A stretch of 64,000 nucleotides of DNA from Amia ocellicauda (Eukaryota > Chordata > Actinopteri > Amiiformes > Amiidae). Location: positions 33,630,719 through 33,694,718 of the forward strand of contig NC_089855.1 of the NCBI RefSeq assembly GCF_036373705.1, written 5' to 3'. Position 1 is the stretch's first letter, and every line of letters begins with the position of its first letter. The notes beneath the pieces are model-generated. The model was not told where the DNA came from and ran no database searches. It worked only from the letters and a program-made list of their open reading frames with translations. A program made the position numbers and the translations under genes. Of this stretch, positions 1-20,800 are shown in pieces.

Positions 1-344
1 AAAAGAAGATATTTACTACAATACTGAAAATAAACAATAATTCCCAAGACTTAGAAAGGGATGATTATCTTTATAGATGCTGTGTCAACAGAGAATCCTT
101 AGATGAAAAAGGAACACAATTTAAATTTTAGGAATTGGCTTTATCATTTCATGCAAAACAAATCTCATTTAAGTTACGGGGTGCTCCATTGTTTGGAAAT
201 ATACAGTATATATAATTATTGAAAAAATCTAATGCAAACTGAAGTAATTCATGGAAACCATGTTTACTTTCTAAAGTTATTAAAATGGACACAAACAAAT
301 TCAATAAAATAGCCAAATAAGAGTAAAATTTGTCCTTGGCTTAC

Positions 345-3300
345 CAAGTTTCTTAGCCACTTTGGCATCTTTCTTGGAATCTACCATTCCAAACCCTATG
401 TCTTTATCTTCCAGTACCTGGGCAGCCAGCTGAAGTCAAAGACGGAAGCAGAAAATTAATACAAGGAACAGTTTACTATGAAAACAGAGATGAAATAGGG
501 ATGAGAGACTCAAATCACATTTCATAAACCCGGTCACTTTATGCAAAAATGATACAGCAACTGCAAACAACACAAAGAAGGACAGAAAGACATATGCTTG
601 TAATAACAAGGCAACTGGACAATGAATACTTAAACGAGTCCAAGAAAATGACCACACAGAAGATGGGAAGATGAAATCAAAAACTTTGCTGGCAAGACAA
701 GTGGAAACATCTTGGGAAGGCCTTCACCCATCAGTGGATTATGATCAAGATGATGATGAGGTTGATAGATGTAGCACAGGTGGGCTGGCTCTATTTCAGA
801 CTTGCAGTGTATAACATCACTTTCCTGTCCAATCAGCACTTGTGTGTGTGAATTTTCAGTTTCCTTTGGTTGCTATGGTAAGGTCAGATAAGTGGAAAGA
901 GGCAGTTACGCAATTAGGGTTAAGAATATATGTGCAGTTAAGGGGGGTATTAATGTATCTAAAAAACAATAAAACATAAGAGACACCTCCAGGCTTCTTG
1001 AGACCTTTAAACCTAGTTTTCTACACCCACACAACCCCTGAAGAATATGCATTTCTCTTAGTGGTTGCATGTATTTTGGTTGGCAACCCCAACACACGCT
1101 GTCTTCATTAGCATGCCTCCATGTAGAAGTGCGAAAATGAAAACGCCCCGCAGCTCTGACAGATTGCTGAACACTGTTGTTGTAAGGAGGTATTTTCATG
1201 TTTTCCTTTTCTTTAAGGGTCTGTGCTTAGAAACCTTTAATGATCAGAGAAGGGATTTGACATGGATGGAAATTCTCTCTGAAGATAAAACAAGATGCCT
1301 CATGAATGTAGGTAGAGTACACATGGTTTTGTTGGCTATAGAAGGTAGATGATGACACTCCAAAAAAATAAAATAATACTAAATAAACTCTTGAATTATG
1401 AGCAAGGAATAATTAATAGTGCTTTCAAGCATCAAAAGGTCTTGATGAAATTGCCTGTTTCCCTATCAATTGCACAAGATCGTTGGAAGAGTTTCAATTC
1501 CTATTTAGCAGAACATTGCTGACAGGTAAATGTAACTTTGAAAATCTTACTCAGACCTCTCAATGTGAATGCTTCTGAAATACAATAAAGTTGTTTCCTT
1601 TTAGAAAATCACTACTGTCATAAGCTGTATGCTACATAACTTTACCTATGATAGGCAGTGTGCAATTAACAAAGGTAATTAAAGTAATTAAAGCTAAAAA
1701 TCAGTACCAGATACCAGTCTGGACCAGCAAACAGAATCCACATTTTTAAAAGCAGAATCGGGAGAGGATGGTTTGACAGCCTTTATAAATTTGGCTCAAA
1801 TGTGATTCTTCCTGTAAGACTATAAGCACACAGCAAAAGAAAATAAATACACAATTGGTTTACATCCTTGGGAAAACAAAACCAGAGGAAGACATTATAA
1901 TTGCACTTGACATGTTTTGACTGTTCTTATTCTCTCTCTTTTGTTTAGTTTTTATATGGTCACATATGCAGATATGGATTCCACACTGCTGTTTTTGTTG
2001 ATGAGTTTATTTGTTTGATTTTGTTTAGCCAATTAAATAGGGTGCAGTTGGAGTATCACAAGAGAAAAACTAATCAGCTCTAACTAGAGAGAGGTGATAA
2101 AAAAGTGCAATTAAAATGCCTGATCCCCATGGGTTATAAAGATCCACGCATTAGGACCGGGATTGCTTTCAGCAAGAGTTTAAAATGGATCAACTTGCCA
2201 TCAAGTAACAAAAGATAACAGTAGCACAACATGGCTGCCAAATAAAATCTGTATACAAAATACAAGAAAAATAACATCAGGAAGAAAGGGGTAGAATGTA
2301 CCCTTTTCGATTTATCTATTTTATTTTTAGAAGTAACCATGCCAGCCCTCTTGTGATGTCAATGGGGGAAATCAGTATGGCCTTTAGACTCTGACACATG
2401 GCCATAGCTCAAGTAATGACTCTAAGAATAAAGCTATCATCTTTCCTTCATGTACTTGTAAAAAAAAAGGGTTGCAGTTTTGTACCCATTTGTATCTGGG
2501 TCTCTAAATGTTAGGACACATTCAGCATTACAAAGGGGATAGACTGTGATAAAAATAGCTTTCACAAGAGCCAGAGTTAGACTTAGGTGGGGCACTGAGC
2601 AGAGGGTAAAGTGTGGGCCCCAAATGCATGTGTTTGGTTGCTTTGGGTGGAGAAATAAGCCTTTGACAAACAACATACACTTCTCAAGATGCCTTTCTTA
2701 TTCAAAGACTCAAATCAATGTATTTTAACCTTTGTGATGACAAAGTCCTCTTGAGAAGCTCAACTTGCAGCCACTCAACAGAAATCTTTATCAGGGCATT
2801 GGGACATTATTGTTAGACACTATAGCAAATTGGCTTTGTTATTGTTGTGTACCTCTTAAAAGGCAGAAAGAAGTCATTTTATATTAATAACTGATATCAA
2901 ATTATATAACCTCATCAATTTGGTGTATCATTGAATTGTGACATATTGTGATATTTGGTGTAAAATTAATTTCTAGTTCTGACTTGAGTTACTTCTGGTT
3001 ATACAGCTCTGATTAACTCTTTGAACTTTGAAACATAAAATTATGAGATCAGACTGGTAAAGATCGGGGCGTTTGTCCTATTAGGGATTTATAAGGAATC
3101 AGGAGTCGACTACCACTACAGGTAGCCAGTTGAGAAACTTTAAAAAAGTATTTTCAGGTGAAATGGTTCGATCTGTGGGGATTCCCAAAAGAAAGGACAT
3201 CTGGATGAATCAGGTATATAGGACAAGGTTTGCAGATTTAAACTGTTGACTATGGCTGGCCACATTTTCTGAGATTGCAAGGCGGCAAAGGTGGCTGCTA

Positions 3301-5631
3301 AACCACAAATCACAGCTAGTCAACACCACCATGCTTTTGACACTCAGAGAGCTGTGTGTGTGGGTGTCCGTGTGTCTATGTGATACAGGGCAGGGATGGC
3401 CTCCTTTTTGTCAAAAATGGCAAATTTTAGCATTCACTGATAAAAATGTCATATTCATAAAACAAGGTCTTCAGGTCTTCCAGAACTGAACTTTGCCCAA
3501 AGGCAGTCATCCCTTTCAGAAAACCAGGCATTGGACCATTAGATAGTGATTCATTTCCTGGGTACTGCTGTAACAGGGATAGTTGAGACTGCACCCTGGG
3601 GACATGGGGCTCAGCATGTAAACTGAAACAAGCAGTGGGGTCTGATAGGGACACAAAAACAAATTGGAAGAGGCTCAGAATAAAAACTCTCCCAGGGGGA
3701 CAGGCTGTGTGAGTGAGACAGGCCAAATATCCAGCAAGGCTGTGACAATGGTTCGTGAAGAAACAGGGCCACTTTCCTACCTAATAACCTGGGTAGAAAT
3801 GGGAGTTTGGGAACTGCAAATCGTGAGGTTTTTACATGTAGTGGAAGTGTGTATGTTGCAAGAAATACTTTAAAAATGAGGAGAAATTAGGTTGGGCTAT
3901 AAAATGTATGTTTGAGGTTTATAAAAACAAACAAACAAACAGCAAAACACTGAACTTCAGCATTACCAAGAAAATCAGCAGAGGCCTTAGGCACCAAATA
4001 GGGCTTGCTTTATTTATTTCATGTGTTGCAGGTTGTTAACCCCCAAAAGACAGTAGGTGTGCAGTTCCTATACAGTAGGTTGTTAACCTCAGGATAGCCC
4101 TGTAGACAAGTTCAGTTTTTCCAGACAGTATCTAGCAGTGAAAATAAATAAACTCATGCTCACAGAAACCCTGGACATTTCTCAGCAGAGTGTTACCATT
4201 CCCTCCAAGATTAGAGTAACGTGTTCTCTCGGCACACAGCAAACATCACTTAAACAGGGGCAACGCACAGAGGGAATCCAGCAAGCAGGTGAAACTCACG
4301 CAGAAATTTCTCAAAAGTTGTGAAGCCGGGTCAGGGAGGTTTAAAAATATATGAATGAAGCTTATTTCATAAAAACATCAAGGTTAAAACTGATGAAGCC
4401 TTCATATGACATGTTTTGGGGTCTGAATGCTTCTAAAGCAAGATATCTAAAACTCACAGAAGGCAGACAGGTGAAGTCTTCGATGCATTGATATGGATAG
4501 AATGTTGCACTAGATTGTTAATGGTTACTTGAATCTCGCACCTACAGGAGGAAACTTATATGAAGCAAACAAGTTAGTGATGTATAGATTTGACACATTA
4601 TCATTATCATATTATATTATATTCTGTAATATAAAGAAATATACATTTTGTAAGTTAGAAATGAGAGAGCTATATAGAGAGAGATGTCAAATGTACAGGC
4701 ACTAATTGAGTAATGAAGGTTACAGTTATGACCATTTACTTGGCAATGAATGCCTAATCTTTTCTAAAAATGCCAGGCTCTTTAAAGTTGAAAATAGTGT
4801 TTCTGTACTACAGGAGTGTAAACACAATCTTTCCATTTTGCAAAAAAATTAATAAAAAGGATACATTAAAATAGCATAAAATAATAAATATTCCTAATAC
4901 AGAAACATACCTTACCACATTTATTTACTTAATCTCTGACTAAAGCTTATTTTACTCCTGTCATCAGCTTCTGATTTTCTGTTTATTTACAAAACGTCGA
5001 AATGTTTTTCTGACTTCATCCTTTAAAGAGCATCCCTTCATATTCATATTTTAAACCTGTTGTCATTTATGTTTTTCAATATGTACCTTCAAAGCATTTC
5101 AACTCATGCTTTGGTGTTAAAGGCATAAATAAAGTGTCATCTCACCAGAAAAGTATTATACCTGCAGTGACTGTACAATAATACATAAAAAGTCTCACTT
5201 TAGACAAATTCATTAACATAAATAGCCTGGCATTTGGCAGTGCAGTGCTGCTGCAGTGCTGACCTTGAAAGCAACCCGGTACTTTTCGCCTAGTTAAAAG
5301 TCTGCTACATTTGAAGAAACACACACACACACGAACTCACACAATATTATCCCATATATGAATATCCCAGTCTTTGTCTGTCCCCTCTTACCTCCAACAC
5401 CAGCTCAGTCATCTGAAACTGCTTCTGCCGCACCTTGCTGGACAACTTGGGCTCATGATAGAGGAGGCACAGCATGTCATACTTTTTCAGTGCCTTTTGG
5501 TAGTTTTTGGCATTGATGTGTATAACCCGGTCTTTTCCATCGAAGCTGGGGAACTCGAGTCCTTCTTCTGCGCTGCAAAAGGAGGCGAGGTAAAGGCAAA
5601 GCGGCGCAAGCAAAAACCAGGTGACCTGCAT
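345..5631 (-). CDS. casq: Calsequestrin, first two coding exons (partial gene)
   Basis: Calsequestrin is the low-affinity, high-capacity calcium buffer of the sarcoplasmic reticulum lumen. Exon 1 is 5392-5631 (80 codons): a signal peptide of about 20 residues ending ...ASFCS, then mature [16 protein letters not shown] and [13 protein letters not shown], ending in VLE at a GT donor (complement of 5390-5391). Exon 2 is 345-429 (28 codons plus one base), reading [20 protein letters not shown] and then DAKVAKKLG, with a clean AG acceptor and GTAAGC donor; phases match. The remaining exons lie left of the window. The gene runs opposite to POGLUT1. Paralogue assignment is unsettled: exon 1 (YDMLCL, KV-QKQFQ) looks like cardiac CASQ2, while exon 2 ([18 protein letters not shown]) looks more like skeletal CASQ1. 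The family call is firm; the symbol is generic on purpose. Confidence 0.92.
547..785 (+). mobile_element. LINE (non-LTR) fragment, C-terminal end of ORF2
   Basis: Lies in calsequestrin intron 1, antisense to that gene. Broken reading frames give [17 protein letters not shown], then [12 protein letters not shown], then [12 protein letters not shown], the pattern (QR-MER-MLGI ... RW-DEI--FAG--W ... W--LG-AF--QW) found at the end of the second ORF of several fish and insect LINE clades. It ends in an ATG/ATC-rich simple stretch, a usual LINE tail. Frames are broken, so this is a dead copy. The clade is not determined. A related copy on the other strand is at 31560-31795. Confidence 0.6.
786..5391. 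other. Rest of calsequestrin intron 1: no gene recognised
   Basis: AT-rich intronic sequence between calsequestrin exons 2 and 1. Only short chance reading frames are present. Simple repeats are an AAAC run near 3928-3950, an AT-rich stretch near 4600-4635 and a CA run near 5322-5334. I could not recognise any exon or transposon here. Confidence 0.6.
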
Positions 5632-5978
5632 GTTCTCAAGGCCAAGTGAGAAAGACAGAATAAGGGTGGCTTAAAAAACTAACAAAAGGCCACAAAGTGG
5701 TGTTGGTTGGAAGCTGTGTGGGGTCCCACTGGTTTGGAAACCCACTTTTCAATTCTCTGACTTCTCTCTAGCTTTGGCTCTTATTCAGTTTCTCCACATG
5801 CCAGCCCAAGCCTGCCTGCCTGCCTGCCTCCCCGCCTGCCCCTCTCACTCTTCTGGCCAAGACAAAGAGAACGACAGTAAAATGACTGGGGCGATCAGAA
5901 GCCCTTGGAAGCTTCAACCCGAGATACCTTACATAGCTGTGCCCTCTCCCCTGCCATTTCAAAACCATTTTTAGGAGG

Positions 5979-6001
5979 CAGTTGTTTCGAGCTAAAAATA
6001 A
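5979..6001. promoter_or_regulatory. E-box plus MEF2 consensus upstream of calsequestrin
   Basis: 5979-5984 is CAGTTG (E-box, CANNTG) and 5992-6001 is CTAAAAATAA, a full match to the MEF2 consensus CTA(A/T)4TA(A/G). They are 8 bp apart and lie about 350-370 bp upstream of the calsequestrin start codon. MEF2 and myogenic bHLH factors are the standard regulators of striated-muscle genes, so the pair fits a muscle promoter. Whether it is used is inference; both motifs are short. Confidence 0.4.
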
Positions 6002-7324
6002 ATGTGGCAATGAAAAGAGGACAGATATGACACCATCAGGGATTTGCCCAGCTTCTTAATCAGACAAACTGATGAGCCCTTTCTAAGAGAGTTGGAAAAA
6101 AGGAAAAACATGTTAATTGATTATTTTTTAAAGGCACATCAGTGATATAACAAAGCTGCTATTGGAATAGAACAGAAAAGCATTTGTAGTTATGCCTGGT
6201 TACTATCTGCTTTGTGTTATTCATAGAACAAAAACAGTCCTCAATTCTGACTGTTTTTTGCTTTTTTTTTGTTTTGTTTGATATGTATTTTAAAATGAGA
6301 AAGCTACCCAGAGATGTTTGCGCAGATATGTTTCAGAATTGTCTATACATGAAAACCTTTGAAACAGTTGTGAAATATAAATAATCGCCTTCAAGCAGGT
6401 TGTTGTTGTCATGCTCATTTGTGTTCTGCATCACTTTGGGATGCTTCAAAAATAAGAGTTGTCCTAAAACTTGTTGTTCTAAACAGAGTGTCAAATTTAA
6501 TTTCCAATTACACTTTTTAGGAATCCCAATCGAACCACTTTAACAAATCTAAAGAAGGCCAAACTCTTACCCAAACTGTACATTATCCTCTTACCATATA
6601 TATGTGTGTGTGTGTGTTTGTGTTTTCATGAATAAACAGACATCCAACATCTTGAAGTACATGTTCAATTATTAAATGCATTTCAATCAACAAAAACACA
6701 CTCAAAACAGATCAAAGCTGGAGTTCCATGAATAACACTAGGAAAAACTGCACCATGGTAGCCGCAGAGAGCTGCAAAAATAATTCACAAATACATGCTG
6801 TGTATATTTTTACAGTTTGTGCTTGAACTAAGACAAATATTTTGTATCCTGTCTCACCACTACACTTCCTAAACAAGTCTCAGGAAGCAGAAGTCAAACA
6901 CAGTGTCCTCTGACAGCCAGAAAGTGTACACCACAGTCAGTGCCAGATTGAAGACAGGCCCCCACCTTATTGGTTTGTTGGCCAACAGCACTACAAGGTG
7001 TGGAGAAGCGAGGATTCCCCTGCTCGTTTTGGCCTACTATGTCCCCGAGACATGTTTTATACAAGCGCAGAGGCTGCCAACTACACTCGTCTAGTGCCAT
7101 GGTCTGCAGATTATACTGGGCAAAAGGCCTGTGAGTCACTTCCAAATGAAGAAAACAAACAGCACCGTAACCAATAGCTCTTCTACAGAAACTAATAGTT
7201 TTATCCAAGAGCTAACATTACCTAATCTACTGTTATACAAATATTACAGTACCTACAGCAGTCCATTGTGGTTTCAGTTCTAAAACTTGTGGGCAGGATA
7301 GTTTTAGTCTAGCACAGTCTATAC

Positions 7325-8158
7325 TAAGAGGGATATAATTTACTGATGTTATTAGGGAGCAAGTGAACATTTTGTCCTCAAAGTTGATGTGTTAGAAGCA
7401 GGAAAAATGGGCAAGCGTGAGGATCTGAGCGACTTTGACAAGGGCCAAATTGTGATGGCTAGACGACTGGGTCAGAGCATCTCCAAAACTGCAGCTCTTG
7501 TGGGGTGTTCCCAGTCTGCAGTGGTCAGTACCTATCAAAAGTGGTCCAAGGAAGGAAAAGCGGTGAACCAGCGACAGGGTCATGTGCGGCCAAGGCTCAC
7601 TGATGCAAGTGGGGAGCGAAGGCTGGCCCGTGTGGTCCGATCCAATAGACGAGCTACTGTAGTTCAAATTGCTGAAAAAGTTAATGCTGGTTCTGATAGA
7701 AAGGTGTCAGAACACACAGTGCATCGTAGTTTGTTGCGTATGGGGCTGCGTATCCGCAGACCAGTCAGGGTGCCCATGCTGACCCCTGTCCACTGCCAAA
7801 AGCACCTACAATGGGCACGTGAGCATCAGAACTGGACCACGGAGCAATGGAAGAAGGTGGCCTGGTCTGATGAATCACGAGTTCAAGGTGTTGACGTGGC
7901 CTCCAAATTCCCCAGATCTGAATCCAATCGAGCATCTGTGGGATGTGCTGAACAAACAAGTCTGATCCATGGAGGCCCCACCTCACAACTTACAGGACTT
8001 AAAGGATCTGCTGCTAAGGTCTTGGTGGCAGATACCACAGCACACCTTCAGAGGTCTAGTGGAGTCCATGCCACGACGGGTCAGGGCTGGTTTGGCGGTA
8101 AAAGGGGGACCTACAAAATATTAGGCAGGTGCTCATAATGTTATGGCTGATCGGTGTA
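7325..8158 (+). mobile_element. Internally deleted Tc1-like transposon
   Basis: The start is close to the consensus 5' leader, but the left terminal repeat is missing. The right end is present at 8132-8158 (ATAATGTTATGGCTGATCGG and onward). Transposase begins at 7407 ([20 protein letters not shown]) with the paired helix-turn-helix region and first catalytic Asp in AWSDESR. At about 7880 the sequence jumps to the C-terminal part, read in another frame as [18 protein letters not shown] (third catalytic residue region). The middle, including the second Asp motif, is deleted, so a 249-codon open frame survives by chance as a frameshifted fusion. No activity is expected. It sits between calsequestrin and POGLUT1. 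Confidence 0.88.
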
Positions 8159-10300
8159 TGTCATGCTCGGTTGCTGAGACCTATAGTTGTAGTTACAAGT
8201 TCATTATTCAATTAATTATTAACAACAATTCATGACAGACAAAGGGACTAAAGGGAGAACTATTTTACTATATTTGTTGGATGATAGTACCTTAATCTGT
8301 CAAAGTATTTCTGCAAAAACTACAGTGTAAATAGCATTTATTCATGTTTTTATTCATGGTTATCATAGGTCTCTCCCAGTGTGATGCTAAAACTCACAGG
8401 TTCTTTCCTCTGCTGGATAAATAAGGACAAGGAGAAACAAGAATGCATATAGGTATCCTCATTTTTCATTCAAGTGTTTTACCTGAACATTTTCTAATGA
8501 ATAGGAGAGTAAGCACCTGTGTGTATTACATTTCTCAGTAGGGGAGTGCAAATTGCAAGTCTGTGTTTAAGTCACAAATTTTGGGATGATAGTTTAATGC
8601 AACAGTCAGTGACATCTTCAAAAATAATGTACCATGTCTTTCCACAGGTATTCTGTTATGGGGTCTGTAGAGCTTTAGAATAATTATGTTATAATGCCTT
8701 CCATTTAAATCAAAACTAAACAAACCAATGCTTTAAAGCTCTGACAAAGCAACCAAGTTGGCTACTGTGAAGAAAGCATGGTAATCTTGATCTTCTACAC
8801 AACACTTGTCGAATGTGTGAACTACACTTAACAGATAACAGCGAGTTAAAGCCTTCTTCAACTCAAGTAATGAGCTTTGGGTGGAAAATAAAGCTTATCT
8901 TCTGTAGGTGTCTTGGGATTTACACACACATTACATGACTTAGTGTCTAACGTGTTGAATACAAGAAGATCAGTGTAATAAATACACATATATACTCAAA
9001 CATATATAAATATAAATTAAACAAAAGCCATGTGCTTAAAATCCTGGGAACCTCAAGCAACTATAAATATTGAGACCATTTTAATACCTGTGTCCAATAA
9101 ATAAACCTCAAAGAATTTTTAAAAGTGAAATTGAAAGTGAAATTACACACCACAAAACTATAGTACACAGTAGTAAGGACTACTCAGAACACATTCAACT
9201 ATATTTGCTGTAAACTGCAGACAATAGTAGACAAAGCAATATTAAACTGCATTACACATAATTTTTAACATTATTCTAATTTTGCAACTATTGTTTCAAA
9301 TTAAGCAGTTGTTGCTTAAATATTACTGGTAAATATATCTTAGGTATTTCAATTTTTACATCCGGCACTACAAGCTTTGTATAACAATTTATCTAAATGA
9401 GTATAATGAATGCACATGCCTCACAAAGGCCTTAATTGACACAAAGAGTAAGTATCCCCATTCAAATTGTCACCTTTAATGCAAAGCTATCAGGTGGGTT
9501 AAAAATAAAACAATAAACCTCTACAGTACAGCTATAGTGCTGTGGCAACTCAGTGTAAATTTCAGGTCTCCAGTTTTCAGATTTATGCTGCACATAATAT
9601 AAGTCTCCCCTACCATAACTGACAAGCATTCACTTAAGGATTGTATTGAAATGGAGGGAAAAGGAAAGGTTTTCATTCCTTTCTACCAATGCAAATGTGC
9701 TCTAGTTCAAATTCAGAGCCAGGGAGGTTTCAGGGGATGCAAATAGATTTTTCATCAGATCAGGGCAGTACCTTAATGGGAGGCCAGCGCGGTTCCAAAT
9801 TCCTGATATTGTGAATAGTCATCAATTTGAGACCATAACCCTGGCTGAGACCTTCTGAACCCCAGCAACCTCCCAGTTCACCCACTCCAGACAGCTGCAA
9901 TGAGACTGTGTGTCTGAGTTTATGCACATACAGAAATGTGATTTTACAATACTGGTTTATAAAGGTTGTGGTTGTGATCATTTGAGTTATTAGATTAAGA
10001 AACAAACAGACACATACATACATAAATACACTATAGAAAATATGTTGATTTCAAAGTGCACTTATATAGTATTTTCAGAAATGTAAACACTTCTGTATAT
10101 CTGACAAACGTGATTTCTTGATTTGAGACTTATTTAATATTAAAATAAAGCAATGTTATATGTTGTATCGGATTGATTCTTAATGTTTTATGTATTCATA
10201 TGGAATGTTTATGGGTGCACTTTTTTAATATTTAAGACGAAACATGCTCAATATGCGGTAGTCCTATAAATACAAACATTATTTTATGTTTTCCTCTCCC
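8159..10300. other. Intergenic, nothing recognised
   Basis: AT-rich sequence between the Tc1 remnant and the POGLUT1 promoter. Only short overlapping chance frames occur. I see no exon, RNA gene or recognisable repeat here. Confidence 0.55.
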
Positions 10301-10411
10301 TGGGAAAAGTTGAAGCGCGCCCGTTTTGATGGCAATACGGTAATGCCTCTGTGGCGAGAAAAGTTTTCAGACCTTACTAGGCGCTGACCGAGCGTTCACG
10401 TAGACAATTAT

Positions 10412-10425
10412 ATGGCCAAACAAAC

Positions 10426-10438
<13 letters not shown>
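10412..10438 (+). promoter_or_regulatory. Upstream ORF overlapping the POGLUT1 start codon
   Basis: An ATG at 10412 opens an 8-codon frame ending with TAA at 10436-10438, spanning the POGLUT1 ATG at 10426 in another frame. The upstream ATG has T at -3 and G at +4 (weaker context); the main ATG has A at -3 and G at +4 (strong). If the transcript begins upstream of 10412, scanning ribosomes could be diverted, lowering POGLUT1 translation. The transcription start is not known. Confidence 0.45.
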
Positions 10439-19759
<9,321 letters not shown>

Positions 19760-20800
19760 GAACTACTCTGCAGCTGCCATTAGAATGTTCCGGGCTCTAC
19801 TCGAAGTACGAATCCACCGTTCACTGCCTACTAAGGTGAAAATGAACACTTGATTATGGGAATCATTAAGCCCAGAGGATTGGCCTCAATATGTATAGGC
19901 CACACTTGATGTTTTCTCACTTCCTGTCTCAGAGCCTTGCCATATTCACATGAGCTGCTTTGAGTGGTTAATAATAATAAGACAAAACACCAAGCATAAA
20001 ACGTCATGCACCAACCTTCATGCACGACCGTATTGCAGTATTTTATGCATCAGTCTGAAGATTATGCTGCAGGCTCCTTTTAACTTGGTATAAAGGTGTT
20101 GATTTATACTGTTTTTTTTAGTTTTGTTTGAGGTGGGGCTTAATTTTATATGTCAAGACTCTGTACTGCAACAAAGTAGCAAGTTTCTGCATCACTGAAG
20201 GAAGAAAAATAACTTCCGCACAATATAGTAAGAATAATATATTTCTTACTTTTAAACCAAACCAAAATCAGTGATACCATAGAAGAGAAGTCTCCAATTC
20301 TCTGGGAAAGACCAGCATTAGAAAAAGGAATTTTAAAAGTAAATGTTTTTATTACAGTGGTAGCATATTTTAGCATGGCCTTTCTCAAGCCCCAAGAGTG
20401 TAATACAGATTTTGAATTTCCTTTTTTGAAACTTGAGAGATGAAAACTTCCCCTCATTACTATATAACCCCCATATATTGAGTATTGGGCAATGCCCCCA
20501 AATGGTACTAAATATGGAAACTGAAAATGGACTGAATGTTGACCTATTGTTGCTTGTCCTCCCAGCATAAACTGCATTTGAAGTCTTATTTGCAGATGGA
20601 CACTGTTGCAATCCTGTCTGATTTGAGTTGTATTGTTTTTCTACACGTTTTCTAAGGCATAGGACTGTTGAATGAGAGCAGAGCAGGAGATCCTTTATTA
20701 CTGAAAACAAAATCAAAACGACAGCACACCATAGCAAAGATAGACCTTGAGACTGCTGCTAAAAAGGCTACAGTGATATCTGCATATTGTAGTCATTATA
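19760..20800. other. POGLUT1 3' untranslated region and flank
   Basis: Directly follows the POGLUT1 stop codon. It probably contains the 3' UTR, but I could not point to a single convincing poly(A) signal. Two overlapping minus-strand open frames (20146-20577 and 20333-20737) resemble no protein known to me and are likely chance. Confidence 0.45.

Noticed and set aside
5374..5649. 91-codon plus-strand frame opposite calsequestrin exon 1
   Set aside because: It is the antisense shadow of a well-conserved exon with correct splice sites on the minus strand.
5814..5835. CCTG tandem run suggesting an array or expansion
   Set aside because: Only about four to five units; an ordinary short microsatellite. 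No CRISPR-like array is present anywhere in the window.
20146..20737. Two overlapping minus-strand frames of 143 and 134 codons behind POGLUT1
   Set aside because: No recognisable domain, overlapping in different frames, and located in the likely POGLUT1 3' UTR.
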